From contig JAWQEG010000739.1 in the NCBI GenBank assembly GCA_033782935.1, positions 248,001-312,000 on the forward strand: DNA of 64,000 bases, written 5' to 3'. Below are positions 1 to 10,618 of the stretch, piece by piece (within the stretch, counting starts at the first letter, position 1; every line of letters starts with the position of its first letter). Origin of the DNA: Petrolisthes cinctipes (taxonomy: Eukaryota > Arthropoda > Malacostraca > Decapoda > Porcellanidae). The translations under genes were made by a program, and so were the position numbers. Under the pieces are notes generated by a model that worked only from the letters and a program-made list of their open reading frames with translations, was not told the DNA's origin and searched no databases.

Positions 1-493
1 TGTCTGCTTTCTTGCAAGATGATGACGAAGGTACAGTGCAGATAAATGAGAAGTTGCTGTGATGTGCTCTCTCTAGGGGAAAAGCTTCATTCCTTGGTGA
101 TGATTTTATTACCTATGCTGTGCTACACCTATTGCAACAAGTTCTCTGGAATCCTCGACTACGACTGTACAATCTTTGTCTAGACCAGAAGGTCAATAAT
201 ACCCATCCTTAAGCCTGGCACAGCCAATATCAGGCCTATTACCCTTACCCCCATTTTTCGAAAGGTTATGGAGAGGATCTTACTCAACCATCTCATTTAC
301 CGACTGCAGGATTGCCGTTCTACATATCTGTCAGGTTTCTTTTCTCAGTGCAGCACACATCACAGCTTCGTTGATTTGTATTCTCTCCTCTCCCGGGACA
401 GTATGGTGACCTTCATTGACCTTCGAAGTTCCTTCAATGTTGCTAATGGACATGATTTTGGATCAACTATTTGCCTTTCGTATAAAGGGTAAT
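1..493 (+). pseudogene. Old non-LTR retrotransposon, left part: reverse transcriptase N-terminal region
   Basis: This is a decayed RT. Around 75-250 a reading resembles the segment before the RT core, with a short DD.ITY-like stretch, and 200-290 reads as a KPG..N.RPI.LT motif, the usual opening of a non-LTR RT. The open stretch 268-492 continues it (MERILLNHLIYRL) but the frame is lost elsewhere. The same element appears to resume at 6272 with a GMPQ.GVLT-like motif, so the two pieces are read as halves of one LINE split by the insertion at 510-6255. The start lies before the window. Clade is not determined. The RT assignment is seen in sequence; the continuity of the two halves is inference supported by the flanking duplication. 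Confidence 0.65.
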
Positions 494-509
494 ATCTTGC
501 GTTGGATTC
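494..509 (+). repeat. Left target-site duplication of the LINE at 510-6255
   Basis: The 16 bases ATCTTGCGTTGGATTC match 6256-6271 (ATCTTACATTGGATTC) at 14 of 16 positions. Together they bracket the element and mark its real ends. The two mismatches suggest an old insertion. Confidence 0.75.
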
Positions 510-950
510 AACTGCCTTGTAGTGGTGAGGGGGCTTGCGTGTCTCTGAGACCTGGAGAGCTAGACTAGAGGGGGCTCCGGCCCCTGTTCTGCCCCGATTT
601 CGGGGAGAGAGGGCTTCCCATACTAGTAAGGTTGCCAGTGAGAGACCACATTAAATGGTTCCCATGCAATAGGCTGCCAGTACAGGCCAACAGTGCTGCC
701 CTCCAGAGGGACTGCCCTCTAGGGGCGGTCCTATGTTGGATGGTTGGATGTCTGGGCCGGGAGATGTTGGGGAAAGGGGTCTCAGCACCGTCGTGGGCAA
801 ACTTTCGAGCCATTAGGGCTGCTTTTTAAAACGAGTGGCCCCGTGGGGGAAGAGGTACCCTGCCTACGGCGACCAGCACTCGGTCCCTTCATCTGCCCGG
901 TAGGTAGTAGCTCTTGGCTCCTGGGGTCAACAACAATAAATCAATGATAT

Positions 951-2380
951 ATGGATAACAAAAAGCCCCAATCTCTTCCTCGAGCGGTGGTCGACCAGGC
1001 CCTCGATACGTCACTCTCTGGTCGTGGTAGTATGCAGAAACTTGCAAATAAGAGTAGACCTAGCAGGTCGGGTGTTGTGTCGAAGAACCCTGTTAGCGAT
1101 TTTGAAACGTCAATGTTAACGAATGTTCTTGCATCCCTTTCCTTTGGCGCTATCCACTCCATTTTTAAGTGTTTTGAAGTAGTTCTTCGTATCCGAATCA
1201 CATATGACAGTGATTGTAGGTCTAATCGGTGCTATATTACTTTCAATACAAATGCTGCTGCCAAAGCTCGTATATCACAGATTGTTGTGTTGATTGATAT
1301 CACATTGTTGTTATGAGTTTGGTCATAGGAGGATGAACTGCAACAACCATTCCCGGTGTGGTAATTGTTCTGCTCTTGACTCACATCATAATTCTGAGTG
1401 TCGGTCAGAGAGTTACTGCTTTTACTGCAGAGATGCTCACCCCTTGCGTTCTCGCCAATGTAAGATGTACCTCCTTGAGCAGGATATCCTCCACTTGGCT
1501 AATACCCAATTCATTAGCAGAGGTAGTGCCAGACGGCAACTCGACTTCAGGCGACAAAAGGATGGTGGTGTGAAGACATATGCCTCCTCCCTTCGCCCTA
1601 AATCGATTGCAGCACCCTCTCAACCCTCTCAAGAGGCAGCTGCTTTTTGCTCTAGTGAGAGCGTTTCAAAGGTTACTCTACATAATAGTTTCTCTGTCTT
1701 GGAAACTTTATCAGACACTCATTCTGGTGACCCTTCAACTGATGACAATTCTCAGATGTTAGCTAAAGGTGTCCATTTGGTAGAGGTTCACGCTGCCACA
1801 CTCTCTCCAAAAAGGAAACTTAAGTCACCTAAACTGCCACAAAGATGCCTTCGTGGTTCCTCTGAGGCACTTGACTCTATAGATGTTCCTCCATGTAAGG
1901 GAACCATCTCTGTGGACTCATCCATAGTTTCCTCTCAATTTCACCAGAAGTGTTCTCGTGGCTCTTGATTCAACAGAAGTTCCTCTTCGCAAGCTTCCTT
2001 TGGGTATCATCAGAGGGAGTCATGAAGTTAATGTGGATGCCACGGATGTTGTGACTTCCAAAGATTCAGTTTCTCTTCCGCATGAGCAGCGGAGTGATTC
2101 TACCACCTGTATTATGGATGTTGATGTATCTGCCTGTGTCAAAGATGTGATAGTTTCAAAGAACATTCCATCTCATATACCTTCATCTTCTTCTAACACA
2201 TCAGATGCTTCAGGGACTCATCTACGTGTCCCAATTACTGCCCCAAGTACTACTCCTCGGGTTCGCTCTTCTTCTAGTGGCCCTGGATTAGACAAAACTT
2301 ATCGTTTGAGTAAACCCTCAGGTCGAGGTGGTAGTGGGAAGTACCTCTGTGAGGCTTCCCAAAAATCAGTACTAAAGTAA
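951..2380 (+). pseudogene. LINE copy A ORF1 (nucleic-acid-binding, zinc knuckles), frameshifted and deleted
   Basis: ORF1 of I/Jockey-type LINEs is an RNA chaperone that coats the transcript. Here it is spread over three frames: 951-1316, 1294-1968 and 1958-2380. The middle piece opens with Cys/His knuckles (CYEFGHRRMNC, then CGNC, then CFYC..AHPLRSRQC), and the rest is Ser/Thr-rich and low complexity. Comparison with fragment E (33292-34300, minus) shows that copy A lacks roughly 500 bp between the segment ending near 1260 and the first knuckle near 1310; this missing part is the RRM-like region that E still carries. The start at 951 follows the alignment with E, which shares the RPSRSGVV..KP motif. 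Not functional as it stands. Confidence 0.75.
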
Positions 2381-5300
2381 CACTGTTCAAGGTCCTTCAG
2401 TGGAATTGCCATAGCTTGCGTGCTTCTTGGGAGGAACTGCGCGTTCTTCTCTCTAGCTTCTCTCCTGCATGTGTTTCTCTCCAAGAGACAATGCTTGGGG
2501 ACTACATTCCTGCCAGTCCTCCAGCATACTCTGCATTTTATTCCAATTCATTTGAAGGGCAGGGTCACCATGGTGGCTCTGCCATCCTAGTTCGCCGAAA
2601 TACTCCTTGCTCAAGCCTGGAGCTTGACACTCCGCTCCAGGCTGTTGCAGTTAAGGTTTCTATGGACCGCCCGTACGCTGTGTGCAGTCTATATCTTCCT
2701 CCCAGTGTTACAGTTGAGAGGGGTGATCTCAACCGTCTTGTACGGGACCTTCCCTCTCCTTTTATTTTATTGGATGATTTTAATTGTCATCATCCTCTGT
2801 GGGGTGACAGTTCAGTCAACCCCAGGGGTGTTTTATTGGCTTTTTTTATTGAGGATGAGGGATTAGGGGTTTTAAATATGGGAGATGTGACACATTTTAA
2901 TAGCCCTACTAGGACTTTTACCGCCATTGTCATTTCCCTTTCCTCACCCAGTGCTCTGTTGGATTTTACTTGGAGTTTGTTGCCTGACTTATAAGGCAGT
3001 GACCATTTCCCTATACTTTTAGAAGGTAACAGGTACGAACCACAGTCTCGTCTTCCTAGGTGGAAATTAGAGAAGGCTGATTGGCAGTTTATTAAAGAGC
3101 TAACTTCTTCGGTCTCTTCTGTAGCAGATTTTGGTAGCTCTGACGAGGCTGTAACATATTTCACTGATATGCTCCACTCTGCGGCTCTCAACTCTATCCC
3201 TAGAACTTCTGGCTACTTTCCCAAACGTCCTGTCCCCTGTTGGTCACCAGTCTGCACCACTGCTGTGCGGAAGAAGCGCACTGCTCTCTTTCGCCTCCGT
3301 CGCAATTGTGGGGACCCAACTCTTTTAGAGGACTTCCGATGGGCAAGGGCTCGGACTAGACAAGTCTTAAAAGAGGCACGACGTGCATCTTGGGAGGCCT
3401 ATGCGTCTTCAATTAATACTAAATCTCCACTCACCCAAGTGTTCAGGAGAGTCTGTAAGATGGCGGGGAAGTTTTCTCCTAGTTCTCCACCTGTACTTAA
3501 GGTCAATGAAATTAAGATCATGGATGGTTTGACAGTGGCCAATACCATGGCGGAGGCTTTTGCAAGAGTCTCCAGTCGTGACTCTCGACCTCTGGCTGTC
3601 AGGCATGAGTTAAGAGCCAAGGAATGCACTGTCCTGGATTTCTTAGGGAACGAGAATGAAAGTTATAACCATATATTCACCCTGAGAGACCTGCATTTTG
3701 CTCTCTCTCTGCGGCGACACTTCTCCTGAGCCAGACAACATCCCATATGCAATGTTGCGACACTTGGCGATCTCATTTCTTTTAGCTTTATGTAACAGAA
3801 TCTTTCCTCAAGCCGGGCAAGGATTCTGGTGTTGCCCTCAAATACCGACCTATTGTCGTGACCACCTGTCTCTGTAAACTATTTGAAATGATGGTGAATG
3901 TCAGACTGGTATACTTCTTGCAACGGGGTGATTTTCTGTCTCCGTCCCAGTCTGGCTTTCGTAAGCACCGTTCCACTACAGATGCTCTGGTCAGGTTGGA
4001 AGCTGCTGCATGTGAGGCCGTTACACGACATCAACACCTTGTATGTGTATTCTTTGATTTAGAGAAAGCGTATGACACTACATGGCAATCTTGCAGCAAC
4101 TCCATTTATATGGCATGCGGGGTTGCCTTCCACGCTTTCCTAAAGAGTTTCTCAGTGGTCACAGTTTTTTTGTGAGGGTTGGTACAACCCTCTCTGCATC
4201 TGTTGCACAGGAGGAGGGCATCCCCCAGGGAAGCGTCCTGAGTGTCACATTGTTTGCAGTAGCAATTAATGCCATTGCCTCATCCCTTCCAAACGGTATA
4301 GCTAATTCGATGTACGGTGACAACTTAGCAGTCTGGTTTGCTGCTTCCTGTATGTCAGTTGTGGAGCGGCGCATGCAGCTTGCCCTTGACAGGGTGTCAC
4401 GTTGGACTGGTTCTCATGGGTTTCGATTTTCTCCTTCCAAGACAGTTGCTAGCACTTCTGCCGCATCCGAGGCGTTAACCCCCAATCTGGACTTATTCAT
4501 GTATGGTCATCGGATACGTTGTGTCGAGGAGACTCGCTTTTTGGGTCTCCTTTTTGACAAATGTTTGACTTGGGTTCCCCACTTACATACACTTAAGGTC
4601 TATTGCCTCAAGGCTCTTATCTTGTTGAGGGTCCAGGGCCATACATCCTGGGGGGCTGATCGGGCCACTCTCCTCCGCCTATACCATGTTCTTATTAGGT
4701 CAAAACTCGACTATGGGTGTGAGGTGTACTCTTCTGCCAACGATGCCCGTCTCAGAGTTTTAGACCCTGTTCATCATGCTGGAGTACGTCTGGCGACCGG
4801 AGCCTTCAGGTCATCGCCAATCCCCAGTCTCCTGGTGGACGCTAATGAGCCACCTCTTGATCTCCGTCGCCAGTCCTTGATGGTTCGTTGTTGGCATCGA
4901 TTACATCGACTTCCTGACTCCCTACCTTGCTTGGCGGTGTCATCTGATATCATGTCTCAGTACTACCTTTTACATTCTCGTGCATCATGGCCCTTTGGCT
5001 TCCGGGTCAGGAAGGCTATGGAGGAGATGGGAATAGATGACTTCCAGATATGTCCTGTGAGGGTCCCCAGGGTGGCTCCATGGCTTCTTCCAGAAGTTTT
5101 CCCTGCACCTGCTTTACAGACAAGAAGGAATTTCTTCCTCCTCCAGTGGCTTGTTCCCTGTTTTTAGAACATGCCTTCACTCACAGGGAGTCCCTCCCTG
5201 TGTACACTGATGGATCAAAGTCTGATGCTGGATTTGGCTTTGGAGTTGTCTTTCCGGAATTTTGCCATGGCAGCAGGATCCCTTCTTTCACGTCAATTTT

Positions 5301-6021
5301 TACAGCTGAGTTCTCGGCCATTTTCTATGCCCTTCAAGTGATTTTTACTCTCCCTCAGCCTTCTTTTACTATTTTTAGCGATTCCTGTAGTGCCTTGTAG
5401 GCCTTGTGCAATTTTAACTCTTCCCATCCCCTGGTGTTGGCCATTCTTGAGTGGTTTATCCTCCTGGGTCGTTGTGGCCGCAAAGTCACTTTTTGTTGGG
5501 TCCCGGCTCATGTGGGTGTCGATGGAAATGAGCGTGCTGACGCCCTAGCTAAGGCTGCGGTCTCCAATTCTCGTCCTCTGTCCAGGCGTCATCCTGTTCC
5601 TGTAGTGGACCTTCGACCCTACTTAGATGCTATCGTTCGTTCCTGCTGGCAGGACAAATGTGACGCCGTTGGGGCTAACAAGCTCCGCCAGCACCTTGGT
5701 TTGTGGAGCTACAGAGTCCTGTCTCGCCGGTGGGAGACGGCTCTTGTCCGTCTCCGCATTGGCCACACATTATTGACTTATGGATTTTTAATGGAGAGGG
5801 CTCACCCTCCCTAGTGTGATGATTGTCTGGTCCCTTTGACAGTATGGCATCTTATGGTCGAGTGTCCCATCCTTGGGGACCTTCGTCGTAGGCACCTCTC
5901 CGAGTACCGGGAGGGCGACGGTTCGTACAGTCTCTACCAGGTGCTCGGGAAGGAGGCTTGTAGTGTGGGAGGGAACACCCTCTCCCATGTGGAGGAGGTT
6001 GGCCTTCTCCACAAAATATGA
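2380..6021 (+). pseudogene. LINE copy A ORF2: endonuclease, reverse transcriptase, RNase H (broken)
   Basis: The APE-like endonuclease spans about 2392-3020: LQWNCHSL, SLQET, GGSAILVR, SLYLPP, LLDDFNCHHPLWG (Gly of the usual GDFN changed to Asp) and, after an in-frame TAA at 2992, GSDHFPI. The linker runs to 3729. RT spans about 3735-4600 with DLEKAYDTTWQ and GIPQGSVLS. The catalytic YxDD reads YGDN (4313-4324), which replaces an essential Asp. About 60 bp present in copies B and C (the W.EGVFP-type segment) is missing near 3799. RNase H spans about 5195-5560 with YTDGSKSDAG, FTAEF.AI and WVPAHVGVDGNERAD. A TAG interrupts it at 5398. Frame changes lie near 3735, 3860, 4130, 5100 and 5820. Copy D keeps YVDD, so the Asp loss is specific to this copy. 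Confidence 0.85.
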
Positions 6022-6189
6022 TTTTATGATATTTATGGTTTTTTGATGGTTTGATATTTTTTTTTTTTCATATGTCGACGGGTTCTTTTAGTAATAATGT
6101 GCTTTTTAGTTTGTGTGTCTTTTAATCATGGTGCCTATCCCTTTCGGGTATTCATGTTTTATTAATTATGTAGATGACAATTTTATATT

Positions 6190-6255
6190 GGGCGGTATAT
6201 GGCCATAGCTGTTGCGCCGCCAGATGCTTAGTTGCATAAAAAATCAATCAAATCA
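6190..6255 (+). repeat. LINE copy A 3' terminal hairpin and AATC tail
   Basis: The segment begins GGGCGGTATATGGCC and ends GTTGCGCCGCC, so GGCGG can pair with CCGCC around an internal near-palindrome TATGGCCATA. It is followed by a tail of AATCAATCAAATC type. The same hairpin ends copy B (33240-33272) and copy D (reverse strand, 51530-51590). The SINE-like family in this window has a closely similar 3' end. A conserved 3' hairpin and simple tail are expected for RT recognition in target-primed reverse transcription; that role is inference. Confidence 0.65.
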
Positions 6256-6271
6256 ATCTTACATTGGATTC
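6256..6271 (+). repeat. Right target-site duplication of LINE copy A
   Basis: ATCTTACATTGGATTC, the partner of 494-509. Immediately downstream the interrupted older LINE continues. Confidence 0.75.
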
Positions 6272-7592
6272 TTGGATACAGCCGTAACAGGACCTTCCAT
6301 GTGTTTTTCAGTTGTGTGTTTTGTCCTTTGTGAAGTCTTCATCTTGGAATGCCTCAAGAGGGTGTTCTCACCCTGGTATTCACCTTTGGAGGGACTTTCA
6401 TTCACTTGTGTTTCCAGTACCGCTTTAAACCACTTTAATGGCTTACTAACAACTCTTCGAGCACCTCCATCCCTGTGGCTAGGACCCTCTATATTGTTTT
6501 TATTCGTTTCGTTGTTTATTACCTCTCTCCTGCTTTAAAGAGACTTTCCCGGGCTACTCTGGAGACATATGCAGCGTGAGTTTCGTCTTCCTCCTTTTGT
6601 TGAGAGAATTTATTCTAATGTTACGTGTCATGCTGTCAAGTGCCACAATTTCCCACATCTTTCACCTAACTTTTCACAGTCAGTCAGGACTTCTCCCCTT
6701 TCCCTCCCATACTGCCCGCTAGATGTGCTTTAATTAGGTCTGTTTCATCTGTACTCTGTAGCCTTGATTCAGATATAATGGTTGCAGACGTCCCCCCAGA
6801 GCCCTCTCTGTCCATGCTACCAATGCCTGATGTGAGCTACACACCTACTTCCAAGTCGGAACTGCCTTCTCTATAGCTGCAGTTGGCTCTAGAATACTGT
6901 ATGTGGAAACAGTGACGTCCTCCATCACAGCTCCACACTGCCTGTACAATGACGGCTATTGCAAGCGGATGGTGCAGCTGGTGGTGCCGTTTCTCACCTG
7001 CCTTGGTCACCTCCAATTCCACATTCTGTAGTCTGCATGCCATTCTTGATGCTGTTAGTCTTTTTTGTCAATGGGGAGCAAATGCTGACATCATTTTTAA
7101 CCAAACCTGCCCTTCAGTGTCTTTCCAGTCCTTCAACCCACACACTCTGCTGTTGTTCAGCAGATTTTGTCGTTTTTTACCTCATTGCGTTTTCATAACT
7201 TGACTATCAAATTTCTATAGGTGCCATCCCATATTGGTTTACATCATAATACTACAGTTGACAGACTTGCTACAGTCTGCCTCCTCATGGTGAGGGAAAT
7301 CCTCTCTCCCTGTACAGTGGCACAGGGATACAGACAGGCCCTTCAGCGTCTCCATCACCCAGTATGCGTCTGTCTGCCGTCACAAGTATTCCTACCATTG
7401 CTGTGGCCTCATGGTTCGGAGGCACAATGTAGTCTCTGCTCGATTGAGCTTGGGCTACCGGCCACCTGTCGAAATGGTGGGGAGCCTCCCTTCACTGAAT
7501 GTCGCTTGTACCGAGTGCCTCGCTCTGATACTATAGAACACTATTTTCTGGCCTGCCCCACTCTCCGACACTTGCTGACCCGGAGGGATTAA
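6272..7592 (+). pseudogene. Old non-LTR retrotransposon, right part: RT palm to RNase H C-terminus
   Basis: Continuation of the relic at 1-493. Around 6340-6400 a frame reads GMPQEGVLTLVFT, a decayed form of the RT GxPQGxxLSPxLF motif. Around 6500-6580 a YYLSPALKRLSRATLE-like thumb is visible. The open stretch 7221-7592 begins PSHIGL..N..VDRLA, the final helix motif of LINE RNase H domains, and ends with IEHYFLACPTLRHLL, the Cys-rich tail typical of arthropod LINE ORF2 proteins. Multiple frameshifts and stops make it a dead copy. Its RNase H differs clearly from that of copy A, so it belongs to another family. Confidence 0.65.
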
Positions 7593-7857
7593 TGCATACT
7601 GTATATTGACTCAGCACCATACCCCCGCCAGCCAATTTAAGAGCCCTGCAGATACGGTCGGCTAGAGTTGCCAGAAACCAACAACCACCTCACTAAGCGT
7701 ATTAAAATTATCAGCCGCAAGTGGCACACCAGACTGCCAGTGGCATCAGTGACTCAGTTGGGAGGATGGGTGGCTGGTATTTGGGGAGGAGAATGATGCT
7801 GCCAGTTAAAGTCCTCAGCATGGCAATAAAATTTTTAAGATTTTTTTTTTTTAACAG
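7593..7857 (+). other. Probable 3' UTR of the old LINE
   Basis: Non-coding. A T-run at 7842-7852 follows an AATAAAA stretch near 7825. It sits where the 3' end of the old LINE would be expected. No terminal repeat or clean tail was found. Confidence 0.3.
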
Positions 7858-8020
7858 ATTAGGCTAGGGTTATGCTGGATTATGCAAGAGTTAGGCTAGA
7901 TTACGGTAGTGTTAAGCTAGATTATGGTAAGGTTATCCTAGATTATGCTAAGGTTTGGCTGGATTATGCTAGGGTTAGGCTGGATTATGCTTGGGTTAGG
8001 CTAGAATATGCTCGTTTGGC
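7858..8020 (+). repeat. 21-bp minisatellite (about 7 units)
   Basis: Units of the type TTAGGCTAGATTATGCTAGGG repeat with a 21-bp period and 10-25% divergence. Because 21 is a multiple of 3, one frame stays open and reads as a heptapeptide repeat (LDYARVR, LDYGSVK, LDYGKVI). There is no sign that it is a gene. Units contain TTAGG, the arthropod telomere motif, but never as a pure tandem. Confidence 0.85.
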
Positions 8021-8939
8021 AATAAAAAAACTGGCACATTGTTGTAAACTATAATCAAGAATATATTGATTTCATAGTTTTGCTAAACAGGCTAGCTCTG
8101 GCTGACATACCTGGCTTTTGATTGGCCGGTGGTGGGGGATGTATGATGCCGAGTCAATATACAGTTCCTAATAACGCACCTTGCAGCTTACCGCTTAATG
8201 TGCTTCGTCGACACATGCTCAACCACCATGTTTTGGAGAAACTTCTAGTGCGCCACCCTCGTTCTGTTGGAGTTAAGTAGTTTATAAGGTAATACTTTTT
8301 CTGTATTCTCGTGATTTGTTTTGCTATATTTCTGTTTGTGGGTGTGCCTGTGGTCATTAGATTTTCAAGGATCCTGTCTACCCTTATGTTTTGTAGCCTA
8401 TCAATTGTTTGACGCCATTGTGCAATAAATTAAAATAAAAGACATGAAGTATTCACTGTTGAAGCCATATGTTGCCTTTCTTTGCACTCTCGAATACACT
8501 GTAAACACTTGGGACAGCGTTACTACCATAGGTGAACAGACTCGAATACACAGTAACAATTTATTCAATAATTGTACAGGATTGCACAGATATATGTAGT
8601 AGACAAGCACCTTGTAGTTGACCAAACCCGCATGCCATAGTGGTGTAACGTAGGAAGATGTAGAAGCTGGTGTAGAGAGGCACGTGGTGTCTTGATGTCT
8701 TGGTATGGCGGTGGTTGCGGCAGGTGAGGGAGGTGCAACCTTCCAGGTCGAGCGCTAGTGAGTGAGTGGCCGATGCTGGCCGGGACGGCCGCCGATCTTG
8801 GGTAGGTAAGGCGCTTGAGCGCAGGTAGACAAGGGAATTTGCAGACACGTGAGCATCAGACAGGTGAGATGTAAGATGCACAAGGTGCTTGGTTCACTAC
8901 AACACATTCAAAGCACAACACTAGATAAATATAAGTACT
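8021..8939. other. Unassigned non-coding stretch
   Basis: No coding signature, terminal repeat or RNA gene was recognised. Short open frames on the minus strand (8401-8881) have no recognisable motif. Confidence 0.4.
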
Positions 8940-9116
8940 ACACAATCCACAATCCCTCCAGATCTGGAGCAGACGGTTTCTAGACGACAGCCCACCAAAG
9001 CCACCATATGTTTGAAATGTGTGTGACCTCATGATGGGTTGGGTGTGCTGTCGTCCAGATATCGCCTGCTTCAGATCTCAGGCTTCGCCTCAGGTGGGCT
9101 AGGAATTGTGGACTAC
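8940..9116. repeat. Imperfect inverted repeat (MITE-like) just upstream of the first IR exon
   Basis: 8940-8997 contains CACAATCC, AGATCTGGAGCAG and GACGACAGCCCACC. The reverse complement of 9045-9116 contains CACAATTCC, AGATCTGAAGCAG and GACGACAGCACACC in the same order. The arms therefore fold on each other with small insertions. Ends and duplication are not clear. Confidence 0.5.
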
Positions 9117-9147
9117 GAGTATATATTATAATAAATTTATTTTGCAG

Positions 9148-9352
9148 CTTCTTCGGTGGCTGCGGGTTGACAATGTATCAGGGGAAGGATGAGTGGTGGG
9201 ATGAGGGCATTATATTACGTCAACTGGGAGAACCGTTTACACTGGCCACCCTCAATCAGACAACAGAGACTGGTGGTGAAATGGCCATACCTCATATTGG
9301 CACCAGTGACCGTGTCAACACTTGTTCTGTGTATTTCATTCTTACTGCGAAT
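9148..9352 (+). CDS. Ionotropic receptor, candidate amino-terminal exon 1 of those visible
   Basis: Acceptor TTATTTTGCAG ends at 9147 and donor GTGAGT begins at 9353. The exon starts with one base completing a codon and ends on a codon boundary. It encodes about 68 residues including QLGEPFTLATLNQ and NTCSVYFILTAN. It is placed in the IR gene because it lies 5' to and in phase with the next exon, and because an open amino-terminal domain with a hydrophobic VYFIL strand fits. The sequence carries no IR-specific motif, so it could belong to another gene. An exon carrying the start codon and signal peptide was not found and may lie upstream. Confidence 0.45.
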
Positions 9353-9406
9353 GTGAGTTTACAAATGTTTCATGTTGATTTGTGAAATACTTGTGTAAAT
9401 ATAGAG

Positions 9407-9646
9407 CAATTGACTGGATTTTCTGTAATAGCAATTAAAATATTCATCGACAGACAATTTCCTTCATTACAAGATATTTGTCAGGCCTCAGCAATACTGG
9501 AGGTTGTGAAATCTACAAAATTTGATTCTGAATTGAATTACCTGGGCCACTTCATCTTCGTCACTGAGTCAACACCTTTGGCAGCACAGCTCATCCTAGA
9601 CAACGACGTCATGGCTTGGCGGCCAAATGCCATTGTCATTAAGAGG
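9407..9646 (+). CDS. Ionotropic receptor, candidate amino-terminal exon 2
   Basis: Open for 80 codons in phase 0 with donor GTATGG at 9647. The acceptor chosen (ATATAGAG, exon from 9407) gives an intron of only 54 bp, which is short. An alternative acceptor after GTAATAG would start the exon at 9431 in another phase. The protein includes LNYLGHFIFVTESTPLAAQL and NAIVIKR, a Rossmann-like strand and helix pattern that recurs in the amino-terminal regions of arthropod IRs (fold knowledge, not homology proof). The donor is phase 0 and fits the phase-0 acceptor of the exon at 22434. The intron between them is 12.8 kb and holds the unnamed gene, a foldback element and the Harbinger relic. Confidence 0.55.
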
Positions 9647-9734
9647 GTATGGGCAAGGTCCAAAATTATACAACAGGGTGTATGAAAGTGAGCCGTGAGA
9701 GTGAATCATATGAACCAATATCACACAAACCAAC

Positions 9735-10000
9735 AATAGCAGTGGAGCAGATAACTGTAATAATCATTCATTTCTGGAAACAAGCACCAAAATTGGCACA
9801 CATACTCCTTGGGTATTGCTCTTTTGATAAAACCAGTTAGCCACCTAAATATTTAAGGTGGCTGACATCATTCAAGATGGCCGCCATTGAATATATAGAA
9901 ATATTGCATTTCACAATAAAATAGTAGAGACGTGTCCTATTTGAATGATCTTGGTGTCAATTCATACATATTTGACTATGTAGAATTCGAATTTGGAACT
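9735..10000 (+). repeat. Dispersed repeat, inverted partner at 19890-20185
   Basis: The order of words CCAAAATTGGCACACATACTCC, TTTTGATAAAACC, TTAGCCACCTAAA, GGCCGCCATTGAATATA and TATTTGAATGATCTT is found on the opposite strand at 19890-20150. The arms are about 10 kb apart and point at each other. Both copies probably belong to one repeat family; ends are not defined. Confidence 0.65.
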
Positions 10001-10005
10001 ATGTA

Positions 10006-10217
10006 CAGTCGATCTCAGGAATTCGTATACACCAATGTGGCATCAAGGGTTCGTAACAACTATAAAACTTTAGTACATTAATTTCTTAACACCAAATATT
10101 TCTTGTAATTTAAATGGTTAATACTTGAATCAGTCAGCAGATCAATCCCTACCGTATATGCAGAATAAAGACCCATTTTAACCAGTGCTCTGTGTAAGAG
10201 ATTCCTGAGACCGACAG
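10006..10217. mobile_element. Tc1/mariner-type MITE, family 1, copy 1 (212 bp, TA flanks)
   Basis: The left end CAGTCGATCTCAGGAATTCG and the reverse complement of the right end, CTGTCGGTCTCAGGAATC, match. TA lies on both sides (10004-10005, 10218-10219). A second copy of the same length is at 55045-55254. No coding capacity. Confidence 0.75.
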
Positions 10218-10325
10218 TACCTACTCACTAGCTTCCTTGTACCATAATGTCAGTCCCAGAATCATAATTTGGGTAGAAAGTGCCTATATCATAGGCACCA
10301 TCAGTCCGATATATTATTGGATGTA

Positions 10326-10587
10326 TAGTGGTTCCCAAAACTATCGTTAAAGGATGGCTGAATGAACAAAATGAAACCTTGTACTCGCCCACTTGTCGTC
10401 TCTGTAGGATTGGTAAGCTTGGTTAGCCGTCGTGAGTGCTACTAGTAATAAGCAAATCAACGCCTCCATACACCTGCAGACAGAGCTACAAAATTTGTTG
10501 CCACTTCACGCAAAACATGTCAGATACATCGTCCATTGTGTCAGAATGTATCGCACTTTATTTTAACGATAGTTTTGGGAGCTGCTG
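10326..10587. mobile_element. Short inverted-repeat element with TA flanks
   Basis: CCCAAAACTATCGTTAAA at 10334-10351 is matched by its reverse complement at 10562-10579. TA dinucleotides flank the outermost paired bases. It abuts the truncated 3' end of the unnamed minus-strand gene at 10619. Exact ends are uncertain by a few bases. Confidence 0.6.
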
Positions 10588-10618
10588 TACATGTTGGCAG
10601 TAGGCCTATACTTGTTTG

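Larger units (their letters stand above)
510..6255 (+). mobile_element. Full-length RNase H-bearing non-LTR retrotransposon (I/Jockey group), copy A
   Basis: A 5.7-kb LINE with 5' UTR (510-950), ORF1 with CCHC knuckles (951-2380), and ORF2 with endonuclease, reverse transcriptase and RNase H (about 2380-6021). The 3' UTR holds a GGCGG..CCGCC hairpin (6190-6222) and the tail is AATC-rich rather than poly(A). It is bracketed by a degenerate 16-bp duplication. Four other pieces of the family lie in this window: copy B (29566-33280, +), fragment E (33292-34300, -), copy C (45996-48795, -) and copy D (51497-54057, -). An RNase H after the RT places it in the I/Tad/R1/LOA/Nimb-like assemblage; the exact clade was not resolved. 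It is inactive because of several frameshifts, stops and a damaged RT active site. Confidence 0.85.

Noticed and set aside
7858..8020. Interstitial telomere array (TTAGG)n
   Set aside because: TTAGG occurs once per 21-bp unit but not in tandem.
7858..8054. Possible coding gene with LDYARVR heptads
   Set aside because: A minisatellite whose period is a multiple of three keeps a frame open by itself.
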